NCBI GenBank assembly: GCA_003141855.1
Contig: PLNS01000027.1
Span: forward strand, 160,473-220,122
Length of the DNA: 59,650 nucleotides
Reading direction: 5' to 3'
Origin: Candidatus Bathyarchaeota archaeon
GTDB lineage: Archaea > Thermoproteota > Bathyarchaeia > Bathyarchaeales > Bathycorpusculaceae
Under the pieces are notes generated by a model. It had not been told where the DNA came from, searched no databases, and was given only the letters and a program-made list of their open reading frames with translations. The translations under genes were made by a program, and so were the position numbers. Below are positions 27,263 to 35,421 of this stretch, piece after piece (the stretch's first letter is position 1; every line of letters starts with the position of its first letter).

Positions 27263-27455
27263 GAGCATATTTGGGTCCTAATAGAAATAGCATGCAGAAA
27301 CCTATAGGGGGTAGGATCACTAATCGCGATTCTTCGAACCAAAAGCATGTTTGAAACCCTAAGAGGGGTAGGTCGGTATTGGCCTTTTCCAGCAGGCATT
27401 AGCATGTTGAACGCGGTTGGTGCTTTAAATAAGGGAGGGGGTAGGTCACAAGAGC
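27263..27455 (+). repeat. Long copy 1 of the AGGGGGTAGGTC intergenic repeat
   Basis: This copy lies between the diverging-away ends of polB (5' side) and the VWA gene (3' side). It begins CATATTTGGGTCCTAATAGA, continues GAAACCTATAGGGGGTAGG (27298-27316), then CCCTAAGAGGGGTAGGTC (27357-27374), GGCATTAGCATGTT, and adds a third G-rich block TTTAAATAAGGGAGGGGG with TAGGTCAC (27424-27449). The hairpin arms of each subunit are partly mutated compared with the 54.7-kb copy. No reading frame spans it. Confidence 0.75.
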
Positions 27456-27487
27456 ACTAGGCTACTGTCGAAAAACTGAGATTGTCA

Positions 27488-29209
27488 TTATGTCTCTAGA
27501 GCTTTTGCAGAGGCATCCGCGAAAACGCCACCGAATCTCTTAATCAAATCTTTCTGCCTATAAACTGAAGCATGAAACTTGAAGAAATTACTCATCCTAT
27601 CCGTTTCCACCCCAATCCCGATGACTAAAACGCTTTTCCTCATCAAATTATTAACACACTTCTTCAACGCTATCGGCATATTGGGGTAGCCATATGGCCA
27701 ACCATCAGAAATAACAATTAGGCAGCGCTGTTCCTCGAATCTTTTAGCCAGCATTTTACCTGCCACCGTTATCGCGTCTGGAATGTAAGTGAGCCCCTCA
27801 AATTTCAAGCCGCCAATCCTTGCTCTAACCCGTTTCGAATAAGATTCATTGCTGTCCTTTAGTATGTAGAATCTATCGCTAAAAGCAAAGAACGTCCAAG
27901 AAGTGGGATCAGTCATTAACTCTTTTGCTGCCTCAGCCACAGCTATCGCCAACGCTCGACCATACTCACCTTTCACCTGCATACTACTGCTTACATCAAA
28001 AACTATTGACCAAGCGAAACTTGGCTTAAGATACTCATCAAGGGTAAACACGTCTATTGCAGGCTTGTTACTTGCCAATGATTGGATTACTGCGGTTAAA
28101 TCAAGCTGCCCCATTTCCTGCCTTGCGTCCTCATCAAGATAATTAAACGCTGAACGTAGGATATCAAGAAGTCTTCGGCTTGTTCCCTGCACCAAACTTC
28201 TTGCTCTAAGATACTGGGTGTAATCTTCTGTTGGAAAAGACACCGACCTAAACTGAGTTGAAGACATATAGGAATTAATTCTGGCAAGTATTTTTTCTTC
28301 CCGCAGTTTTTGGTATTGGTCAGAGTTGAACGCTTGCAAGGCTTCTGCTTCTTGTCCAGGTCTCCAACATTCCTCCATGTTATCTACTGAAGGAACCGTT
28401 CCACCTAAGGATTCCAGAGATTGCCTAAATAAAACATCAAAGTCGTCACTTGCAGAAGTTTCAGCTTCTGAGTAAATGCTACAGCTCCCTATACTTTCAG
28501 TATGCCGCAGAGATGGCGCCTCCAAAAATGGACCAAACGGCTCAAGCAAATACATTATAGTTTTAACTTTTTCATCAAACAATTCGTCAAAAAATTTGAT
28601 TTTTTGATCGGCTATCGAAGCCAAGAATGTTTCTTTGAGAGTCATTAAGTCTTTGAATAATTGGTTAACTATTTGCTCTTGTTCATTACCTGGGGAATTT
28701 TTGATTATGCCTACGTTGAGTTTTGTTAGTAAAGCCGCCATCAGTTTTGTTGATGATGTAAAGATTCTCTCGGAAGATTTTATTTTTTGGTAAGCAAACG
28801 CGTTAGCATAGGCAATGTCTACTAGTTTTTCAGGGTATCGTGCTTGAAGGTAAGCGTTGACGTAAGTGTCGTTGATTAAAGATTTGGCATACGCTTTAGT
28901 TATTGAGTCTGACTTGTGGGGAGCGATTTTTTCTTTGGAAAATGGAGCCGTGGTATGCGTTGTTAAGTGTAAAACTGACGCCCTAAATAATCGCCCTACT
29001 TTGGATTTGCCTGAAGCGTTTGAAGCAAACTTATGCCCTAAAAAAGAAATTTGCCCGTCTTCCAAGAAACGAGCAGTTGGAAGTTTTATGGTGAACCCAA
29101 AATTATCCAATTCCAGAGTTGGCTGGGCTAAGGCTTCATCTTGGAGTATTTTTACTTTAGTGTTGTCTTTTTGTAGGGAGACTATCCAAGCGTAATCAAG
29201 AAACCCCAA
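27488..29209 (-). CDS. VWA-domain protein, partner of MoxR-type AAA ATPase
   Basis: This 573-residue protein ends with a von Willebrand factor A domain whose metal-binding MIDAS motif is DVSSSMQ (near residue 400), followed by GGLKFEGLTYIPDAI (Thr of the site) and VISDGWPYGYP (Asp). The N-terminal 380 residues are helical and include an acidic segment (ETSASDDFDVLFRQ), the layout seen in CbbO/NorD-like proteins. These work with MoxR-type AAA+ ATPases to insert metals or remodel target proteins. The ATPase gene lies directly upstream (17-base gap) on the same strand. No target enzyme is adjacent, so what the pair acts on is open. No signal peptide. Confidence 0.85.
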   Translation of the reverse strand: MGFLDYAWIVSLQKDNTKVKILQDEALAQPTLELDNFGFTIKLPTARFLEDGQISFLGHKFASNASGKSKVGRLFRASVLHLTTHTTAPFSKEKIAPHKSDSITKAYAKSLINDTYVNAYLQARYPEKLVDIAYANAFAYQKIKSSERIFTSSTKLMAALLTKLNVGIIKNSPGNEQEQIVNQLFKDLMTLKETFLASIADQKIKFFDELFDEKVKTIMYLLEPFGPFLEAPSLRHTESIGSCSIYSEAETSASDDFDVLFRQSLESLGGTVPSVDNMEECWRPGQEAEALQAFNSDQYQKLREEKILARINSYMSSTQFRSVSFPTEDYTQYLRARSLVQGTSRRLLDILRSAFNYLDEDARQEMGQLDLTAVIQSLASNKPAIDVFTLDEYLKPSFAWSIVFDVSSSMQVKGEYGRALAIAVAEAAKELMTDPTSWTFFAFSDRFYILKDSNESYSKRVRARIGGLKFEGLTYIPDAITVAGKMLAKRFEEQRCLIVISDGWPYGYPNMPIALKKCVNNLMRKSVLVIGIGVETDRMSNFFKFHASVYRQKDLIKRFGGVFADASAKALET

Positions 29210-29226
29210 GATACAATAACTCCAAA

Positions 29227-30252
29227 TTACTGCGTTTTGTTGAAGAATGCTTCAATGATTCTCCTCACATCAGCTTGGACTTCAACGTTATCGCTGGTTA
29301 ACCCAATTATCGTTTCCTCAGCTGCTACCAAAGCAGTATTTCCATCAGACACCAAAGTCCCCCAATTAATTAAGTCACCTAAAGATGGCCCATAAGGCAA
29401 GTCACCAGCCTTGTATTGTCTTCTTAACTCGGCGCCAGCCTGAATGATTTTATAAGCTGTATCTTGGTCAAGCTTGGTTCTTTCTCGCAGCATCTTCACT
29501 TCCTGTTGGGAGATGGTTTCTCCGACGCTTAAGAAGTCGAAGTTTATCCAGACGGCCATGCGTCGTCTCATGGCAGCGTTTAACGGTTTTGTACCAGAAA
29601 ATTCAGCTGTTGCAGGGTTCATGCTGATAATCAGGTAACCGTACTTATGACGTTCGATTACTTCGCTGTCTTTTTCGTTTAGCACTAGGTGGCCTCGAGT
29701 ATCCAAAACTGGGTTTAATCTAGTGGCAACGTCCTGCTTCATCATGTTGGCTTCGTCAAGGTACATGATTCCGCCTTTTCTAAGCCACTGCGTTAGCAAT
29801 CCATCCACCCAGTTTTCTTTGCCCAGGCCGATGAATCGCCCGATGAGGTCAAATGAGGATGTTGATAAACCGCAGTTAATCTCCCAAATTGGCAGTCCAG
29901 TAAGTTCTGCAACGAGGTAAACGATGTGGGTTTTTCCTGTTCCTGAAGGCCCGATTAGGCTGCACTGTTTGAAATAGAATAATGCTCGTACGATGCGTTC
30001 TACATAGTTTAGGCCATGGTCAATGTACTCGGGCGTGTTCTTTGGAATCAATTCGTCTAAGTGAGCGAAATTAAAGTTTGGGTGAAGATCGTATTTTTGG
30101 ATGTTGTATTTTTCGTATAAGGGTGATTTGGACATGAGGCGCTCTTTATCGAGGGATACAGTTACCTTGAATTTGTCTTGTTTTAGCGAGGATACCTCTT
30201 GTATTCTGCTTGCTTGCTCTTTTTCTTTTAGTCCTTGGTGACTGAAACTCAA
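29227..30252 (-). CDS. MoxR-type AAA+ ATPase (CbbQ/NorQ/GvpN-like)
   Basis: This 341-residue ATPase has Walker A GPSGTGKT (about residue 99), Walker B IMYLDEANM, the sensor 1 region IISMNPATAEFSG and an arginine-finger region AAMRRRMAVWINFDF. The arrangement and the cooccurring VWA gene match the CbbQ/NorQ/GvpN branch of MoxR ATPases, which act as chaperone-like remodelers of specific enzymes or complexes. The first 60 residues are charged and may be unstructured. It forms a two-gene operon with the VWA gene. There is no gas vesicle, Rubisco or NO-reductase gene in the window, so the client is unknown. Confidence 0.88.
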   Translation of the reverse strand: MSFSHQGLKEKEQASRIQEVSSLKQDKFKVTVSLDKERLMSKSPLYEKYNIQKYDLHPNFNFAHLDELIPKNTPEYIDHGLNYVERIVRALFYFKQCSLIGPSGTGKTHIVYLVAELTGLPIWEINCGLSTSSFDLIGRFIGLGKENWVDGLLTQWLRKGGIMYLDEANMMKQDVATRLNPVLDTRGHLVLNEKDSEVIERHKYGYLIISMNPATAEFSGTKPLNAAMRRRMAVWINFDFLSVGETISQQEVKMLRERTKLDQDTAYKIIQAGAELRRQYKAGDLPYGPSLGDLINWGTLVSDGNTALVAAEETIIGLTSDNVEVQADVRRIIEAFFNKTQ

Positions 30253-30576
30253 ATTGGCGCCTCCTCTAAGGCGATTAAGTGTGGTAATTAGATAATTAAG
30301 TATTATTGATTGCTACTCCATATACACAATAAAGATGCCTTCGCCAGCAAGCCACAAAAAAACAAATCAAACCCATTAAAACTGTCTTGAAGCTCTTAGA
30401 ATTATTCCATTTTTATTCTCATTATTTAGTGTTTTTAATACTCCAGAATATTGCATATCACTACATAATACATCTACATAACCCTTTTATGTTGTTATCT
30501 TAAATCTTAAGACAGTAAGAAGCAAACCGTAAATGAGCACAATGTAGACGATGAATTCAAAAAAGCATATTTCAAC
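30253..30576. other. AT-rich intergenic region upstream of the MoxR gene and cheD remnant
   Basis: About 320 bases without a supported gene. It is rich in A and T and holds several TATA-like words on both strands (for example TTTATGTTGTTATC near 30487). It likely contains the divergent promoter for the ATPase gene. I see no repeat or RNA structure. Confidence 0.4.
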
Positions 30577-30966
30577 ATGCCGAAATGGACACTTGCCTAC
30601 CAACAGTTAGAGCCATGCGTAACAATAGACGCTAACACAGATCCGCAGGTGGAAGAGGTTCGAGTGGACATGGCAGGAATGAAAGTGGAAAGCAAACCTG
30701 TTGAGCTATAGACAAGTGTTGGATCATGCGTAGCAATTTGCTTGTATGATTCCATACATAGATGTGGGGGGTTAGCTCACATTATGCTTCCACTCTCCGC
30801 CAATGGACCGCAAGAACCTCTTCCATCAAAGTTCGCCGACACAGCCGTTCCAGCCCTTGCAAAAGCAATACGGGAAATTAATAGAGCGGAAACTCGCCTT
30901 TCAGCCAAAATCGCAGGTGGCGCCAACATGTTCGCAAACACATGTGCCAACGGCACAACCAGCTAA
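30577..30966 (+). pseudogene. cheD: Broken cheD (chemoreceptor glutamine deamidase)
   Basis: The frame encodes the first two thirds of CheD, which deamidates Gln and hydrolyses methyl esters on chemoreceptors. VEEVRVDMAGMKVESKPVEL is followed by an in-frame TAG (30709-30711), then SVGSCVAICLYD with the catalytic Cys, GGLAHIMLPLS with the catalytic His, FADTAVPAL with the Thr, and AKIAGGANMF. The protein then stops at a TAA (30964-30966) after ANTCANGTTS, so about 50 C-terminal residues of the family are missing. With an internal stop and a lost tail this is a decayed gene. The frame is open upstream to 30511 without a better start. No other chemotaxis gene is in the window. TAG is a normal stop elsewhere here, so pyrrolysine is unlikely. 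Confidence 0.75.
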
Positions 30967-31168
30967 TTCTCCCTATTTTCATCAGTTATTTTTTTACCTT
31001 TTGCTGACCTTAAAAGCGCATTTTTTGTTTAAATTGTTTAATGATGCCAAAAGTGTCAGCGAATGCAATGCACTTCCATTCACTGAAATTTTGGCGTTTC
31101 TGTACATAACTCTTGAGACATACAAGCGCTTTTCTGCCTAGAAAACGCTATTCACCATTTGATCAACA

Positions 31169-31699
31169 TTGACTCAAGAAGCAGTAATTAAAGAAGAGCC
31201 AGTAGAACTCTTCACTTCCCAAGAACCAAAGCACATCGAGAGTAAAAAGCAGACGACAATCGAAGAACTTGTTGAATCCTTTAGAAGCACAGCAGACGAC
31301 ATCGGCCAAATAAGCGAACTCAGTTCAGAAGAAAAAATATTGATAGCTCAATTCTTTTCCTCCCTCTTTAAGCTCATGCATCCCCTAGCTCCCTCAATAG
31401 CGGTAAATCCATTAGCACTTCCAGCTGAAGTTGGAGATGCAGTTCAGGCGCATATTGATCCAACAGGACACTTGGTACTACAGTTTGAGGATGGCCACTT
31501 AGAACTTAAAGACTTAAGTGAAGAAAAGAACCGCGACCTCATGACCGCAGTTATCGGAGATATAGTGCCAAAATTCAAAAGCTTAACAAGCATGCAAAAA
31601 AGCAAATTAGAGAACCGTATAAGGTTGCTTTCAAGTGTAACAAAGGAAATTCAGAAGAGTGCTGAGGCTCTTTCAGCGGCTATTTCCGCTGGTCAATAG
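31169..31699 (+). CDS. Hypothetical protein, 176 residues
   Basis: A TTG start (31169) and a TAG stop delimit a soluble, acidic protein of 176 residues. The N-terminal 45 residues are Glu/Lys-rich and likely disordered, the middle is helical (TIEELVESFRSTADDIGQI, ILIAQFFSSLFKLMHPLAPS), followed by a beta-like AHIDPTGHLVLQFEDGHLEL segment and a C-terminal helix. I do not recognise a family. Its neighbour upstream is the broken cheD and downstream, convergent, the G1 peptidase. The helix-strand-helix arrangement suggests a small regulatory or adaptor protein, but that is only an impression. Confidence 0.6.
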   Translation: MTQEAVIKEEPVELFTSQEPKHIESKKQTTIEELVESFRSTADDIGQISELSSEEKILIAQFFSSLFKLMHPLAPSIAVNPLALPAEVGDAVQAHIDPTGHLVLQFEDGHLELKDLSEEKNRDLMTAVIGDIVPKFKSLTSMQKSKLENRIRLLSSVTKEIQKSAEALSAAISAGQ

Positions 31700-31709
31700 C
31701 CTATTTTTT

Positions 31710-32441
31710 TCAACTTCCCGCTACATAATTAACAGTGAAGCTTGAACCGTCTGCACTAAGCGTTGAAACAGAAGCTAACGGTGCATTCTGCTGATTTGTC
31801 ATCCGTACTTTAGAATACGTAAAATTGCTAATTGACCCCATAACATTGTTCACGTTTATCTGGCAGTTACTAAAGGGAACGTTTCCAAAATCACATAGAG
31901 TGCTAATTTGTTTATTTATGGTTGGTCTTTCTACGATCCATTCGCCTGAAGAGAGCGTGGAATTGTAAACAACATTTTTGTTGAAGGCTTGCCCGCTTGT
32001 GGTGTCGCTTAATTGTATGTTCCAATTATTTGTGTCAGAATTGATTAAAGTTAGGGATGCAACAATCGTGTCTCCTGGAGCGATTGTTACCTCGTTTATT
32101 GTTACCGAAAAGCTAGGTAGCATTTCATACCAAGCGTGGTAGGTTTCTTGTCCACCTTGTGAATCGTGTTCTGTTCCAACCTGTATCAAGGTTTTATCGG
32201 TTTGGCCGCCGATTCCAATCCACGCAGAAGAGTAACCGTCACCCGCTGAAGCATTAACTTGCGGTACCGTCCATGAAGCCTCAATAGCGGTGACTCCGAG
32301 CGGCGGGTTAAAACTTTGGGAAATAATGTATCCAGCCCAACTTAGGCTTACAATGGTTCGGCTCTCAGGATTGCTATTAAATATGGCTACAAGAGCAGAC
32401 AAGAAGGATAACATTGCCAATAGTAACACTATCCAGATCAC
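31710..32441 (-). CDS. Secreted G1 family (eqolisin-type) glutamic peptidase
   Basis: This 243-residue protein begins with a transmembrane signal (WIVLLLAMLSFLSALVAIF) and then a beta-sandwich domain of the G1 glutamic peptidase type. Diagnostic pieces are SWAGYIIS, ASWTVPQV, SSAWIGIGGQ, TLIQVGTEHD with the catalytic Gln, YHAWYEMLP and SGEWIVERPT with the catalytic Glu. G1 peptidases cleave at acid pH and are best known from fungi, with prokaryotic relatives. The start is a GTG at 32439-32441; the in-frame sequence before it encodes ARIRKIRRRAIFLL, a good n-region, but contains no canonical start codon. Likely membrane-tethered or secreted. Confidence 0.83.
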   Translation of the reverse strand: MIWIVLLLAMLSFLSALVAIFNSNPESRTIVSLSWAGYIISQSFNPPLGVTAIEASWTVPQVNASAGDGYSSAWIGIGGQTDKTLIQVGTEHDSQGGQETYHAWYEMLPSFSVTINEVTIAPGDTIVASLTLINSDTNNWNIQLSDTTSGQAFNKNVVYNSTLSSGEWIVERPTINKQISTLCDFGNVPFSNCQINVNNVMGSISNFTYSKVRMTNQQNAPLASVSTLSADGSSFTVNYVAGS

Positions 32442-32673
32442 TAACAGGAAAATAGCGCGTCTTCTAATTTTTCTTATTCTTGCAACAATAATTTGTCACC
32501 CATCATTAAAACTTCAAAACAGTAATTATGCCAACGAAAAAATAATCATCCTTTATTTGAGTTAACTTGGAAAATAAAGGTTTTGTTGTACCACTTTTGT
32601 TATAAAAATTAATCAAATTATCCTCAAGAGTAAACAAACTTAATTGCTTAGACCAATCTACAATTTATCACCT

Positions 32674-33513
32674 ATGTTCCAAGTAAAGCAGATGAGCCCT
32701 AAAGACTTCTCTTTTGCAACCGAACTAGCCAACACCATGAACTGGAACATGTCAACACAAGATTTCGAATTTATGACTCAGCTTGAGCCAGACGGCTGCT
32801 TTGTTCTTCTTGACGATTCAAAAAGGGTTGGTATTGCTACAAGCATCAGTTATGGCAAAGTAGGCTGGTTTGGGAACCTTATCGTTAAAGAAGAGTACCG
32901 CAATATGGGTGCTGGAAGCTTGCTTGTGAAGCATGCAGTTGACTATTTACGTGGCAAAGGCGTGGAAACGATTGGGTTATATGCTTATCCAAAATTGATT
33001 AAATTCTATAGTAACCAAGGTTTCAAGGCAGATGACGATTTCACTGTTTTAAATGCCCAAACCCTCAATGTATCAAACAAGGAAACGTTACCCCCAATTG
33101 GAAAGCACAACATCTACGCAGTAACCAAATTCGATAGAGAATGTTTTGGTGGAGACAGAAAAAAACTGCTCGAATCCATCATTCTCGAAGAAGGCAACTT
33201 AAGCTATTACGCATCTAAGGGTAACGAGGTTGTTGGGTATGTGGCAGCTACAGTTTACGAGACAATGGCTTGGGTTGGACCCTTAATATGCCAAGGGGGC
33301 AACGTTGACGATGCTGTTACGCTGCTTAAAGTGGTTCTTGCAAAATTAACTGGCTTGAAAGTTTACGTGGCGCTACCAAAAACAGAGATTGCTCTCGCAG
33401 ACATGCTTTCTGCTGTAGGCTTTAAGGAAGATTTTTCAGTTGTGAGAATGTATTTAGGACCAAGCGTGGCAAAAAATTGTATATACTTGGCTGAATCTTT
33501 AGAGAGAGGATAA
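32674..33513 (+). CDS. Two-domain GNAT acetyltransferase
   Basis: About 279 residues from the ATG at 32674 (a TTG ten codons upstream is in frame but less likely). The first GNAT domain has NLIVKEEYRNMGAGSLLVKH (cut as NLIVKEEYRNMGAGSLL), whose RNMGAG is the acetyl-CoA loop, and the second half (from about residue 150) resembles the C-terminal GNAT-like domain of tandem acetyltransferases, with YYASKGNEVVGYVAATVYE and WVGPLICQG. The substrate is unknown. The next gene begins three bases after the stop, so this starts an operon with the 453-residue unknown protein and the HExxH protein. Confidence 0.82.
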   Translation: MFQVKQMSPKDFSFATELANTMNWNMSTQDFEFMTQLEPDGCFVLLDDSKRVGIATSISYGKVGWFGNLIVKEEYRNMGAGSLLVKHAVDYLRGKGVETIGLYAYPKLIKFYSNQGFKADDDFTVLNAQTLNVSNKETLPPIGKHNIYAVTKFDRECFGGDRKKLLESIILEEGNLSYYASKGNEVVGYVAATVYETMAWVGPLICQGGNVDDAVTLLKVVLAKLTGLKVYVALPKTEIALADMLSAVGFKEDFSVVRMYLGPSVAKNCIYLAESLERG

Positions 33514-33516
33514 TTT

Positions 33517-34878
33517 ATGGAAGATTACTGTAGACTTTTGCTTGAGGATTTTTTGAAGACTTCTTTTTCAACAGTTAAGGTTTTAGTTGAAGGCGCCGCT
33601 GCTTCGAAGGGACAGAATAGCAACCGTAAGGTTACGTTGTTCCGTTATGTTAACGGCAAAAAAGTTTCTGTTCCATTCTCCGATGAACGGTTCTATCTGC
33701 GCGGTTCTGTTGAATATACTAATCCGCAGTTGACGGTTGAGGAAGTTCAAGGCATTATAGGCACTCGGCTGCTTGAAACCTGCGCCAACTACTTCTTCAA
33801 GCATGGTTTGCATCAGCCAGATGATGGCGACATAGTTGCGCTTGCAGAGTTGCTAAAGAAACCCACGCAAGGCTACATCGTGCCCTTCCTCCTAAACACG
33901 GATGATGTGGAGCCAGACCGCTACTCCATGAATCCGCTTAAACAATCAATCGTGGATAGTGGACAAAGCGCGTTCCCAGCAGCCAATGTCAAAACCGACC
34001 AGCTCAAAATCGATAAAGCATACCTCAAAAAGTACGACGGTAGCTTAATATCCCAAAAAGAAGCCACGCTCATAACGGAAAGCCTCAGGGATAGCAACGG
34101 TTCATACCTTGACCTGGTAGATTCCATCAAATACAGCCAGCTAAAAGATTTGTCGGTGTTCTTCGGAATGGACCTCTCGCTTTACACGTTGCGTATGCCG
34201 CTTTCAACCTTGAAGACAGAGACTAAAGACGGCTTGTTGCATTATATAATCCGAGAAAGCAACCAAGATTACGCGTCTATCGAGGAGGCATACACATGCA
34301 TGGGCCGCAGTATGAAAAACCGCACAACCCTTTTGACAGTGCCGCATTCCAAGAAAGGCTTTGGCTCCAAACGTGCAGCCCGAGGCAAATTGCACTTTGA
34401 AGACGGCAAATTACTTGATGCAACTGTAAAATACAAAACCACCCAACTTTATCCCAACGCCATGGACCCCGAAGACATAGCTGTTGCAGTTTGTGATGAC
34501 AGCTTCACAGTATCCGGCGAAAAACTTGCTGATTACAGTTTTGCCGAAACGCCTTCTTCCCCCCAGTTTTTCCTATACTCCATTGGTTCCCCCGAAGACG
34601 CGACGGTTTGGCATGGCGTCGGCGCATTTGCAGCTCCACAACTGCTACAGAGTTATCGTTCCGGCCGCATAGCCTGCCGGGAAGGAAGATTAATTAAGAA
34701 TTTAAGCGAAAAGTACAATATCAAAGTGGATGTTCCCTTGCAGTTTAACCTTGCACCCGAAGGCATATGGAGCCACCCAATCCACCGAAACATTGACGCC
34801 AGCATAGGCAGCGTAGAAGACCTTCCGGATCTGGCGCATCGAGGAATGAGGCTTGAGTACCTTTCAGCTTTCAAGTAG
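33517..34878 (+). CDS. Uncharacterised 453-residue protein in GNAT operon
   Basis: I do not recognise this protein. It is soluble, has mixed alpha/beta composition, and lacks a signal peptide or membrane segment. Notable stretches are VEGAAASKGQNSNRKVTLF near the start, VPFLLNTDDVEPDRYSMNP around residue 135, FFGMDLSLYTLRMPLSTL, and PEGIWSHPIHRNIDASIGS near the C terminus. There is no Walker motif, no clustered cysteines and no obvious catalytic triad. It follows the GNAT gene with a three-base gap and precedes a putative metallopeptidase by 15 bases, so a common task is likely. Codon use resembles its neighbours. Confidence 0.75.
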   Translation: MEDYCRLLLEDFLKTSFSTVKVLVEGAAASKGQNSNRKVTLFRYVNGKKVSVPFSDERFYLRGSVEYTNPQLTVEEVQGIIGTRLLETCANYFFKHGLHQPDDGDIVALAELLKKPTQGYIVPFLLNTDDVEPDRYSMNPLKQSIVDSGQSAFPAANVKTDQLKIDKAYLKKYDGSLISQKEATLITESLRDSNGSYLDLVDSIKYSQLKDLSVFFGMDLSLYTLRMPLSTLKTETKDGLLHYIIRESNQDYASIEEAYTCMGRSMKNRTTLLTVPHSKKGFGSKRAARGKLHFEDGKLLDATVKYKTTQLYPNAMDPEDIAVAVCDDSFTVSGEKLADYSFAETPSSPQFFLYSIGSPEDATVWHGVGAFAAPQLLQSYRSGRIACREGRLIKNLSEKYNIKVDVPLQFNLAPEGIWSHPIHRNIDASIGSVEDLPDLAHRGMRLEYLSAFK

Positions 34879-34893
34879 GAGCAGTCTTGCGAT

Positions 34894-35421
34894 TTGACGG
34901 CAATAGAGTACGCTGTGTTTAGAATCTTGCGCTTGTTTAGAAAACTTCCTTTTAACGTACTCGGGATTGGAAACCAGAAGGTAATTTTCACAGAGTACTT
35001 CAAGGATTTCGAAAAAGTTGACGCGGTGAAAGGTATTTTTGGCGAAAAAACCGGTGAAGTTCTAAGTCACCTCAAAGTGGAACTCAGCTGGATTTTCGGC
35101 TACATGTACGTGGACGGCTCCGACGGACACCTTGTGATAAGCAAAGGCTACCTGAACACGGGCAACAAGACCGACATTTACTTGGATTTAATTCATGAGT
35201 TGTGTCATGTAAAGCAGTTTTTGGATGGCAGAGAACTCTTCGACCCACGGTACGATTACGTTGATAGACCCACGGAGATTGAAGCTTACCGTTATGCGGT
35301 TCAAGAGGCAAGACGGCTGGGTTTAAGCGAGGATAGAATCTGTCTTTATTTGAGGACTGAGTGGATGGGCGAGGGCGATTTTAGGCGATTGGCGAAGTCA
35401 GTCAACGTCTTAATCCGCTAA
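34894..35421 (+). CDS. Putative zinc metallopeptidase-like protein (HELCH)
   Basis: This 175-residue protein has a zinc-binding HExxH-type motif in LIHELCHVKQF, followed 25-35 residues later by PTEIEAYRYAVQEARRLGL, whose Glu can provide the third ligand as in ImmA/IrrE-like and SprT-like minimal proteases. A TTG start at 34894 is chosen; AGGAG at about 34877-34881 is a little far. The N terminus is hydrophobic/basic (YAVFRILRLFRKLPF), possibly membrane-associated. It ends the GNAT / unknown / peptidase operon and overlaps the convergent glycosyltransferase by 12 bases. Substrate unknown; it may process the other operon products. Confidence 0.68.
   Translation: MTAIEYAVFRILRLFRKLPFNVLGIGNQKVIFTEYFKDFEKVDAVKGIFGEKTGEVLSHLKVELSWIFGYMYVDGSDGHLVISKGYLNTGNKTDIYLDLIHELCHVKQFLDGRELFDPRYDYVDRPTEIEAYRYAVQEARRLGLSEDRICLYLRTEWMGEGDFRRLAKSVNVLIR

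Noticed and set aside
30709-30711. TAG in cheD as a pyrrolysine codon
   Set aside because: The gene also lacks its C terminus, and TAG is used as the normal stop by vapC, polB and other genes in the window.
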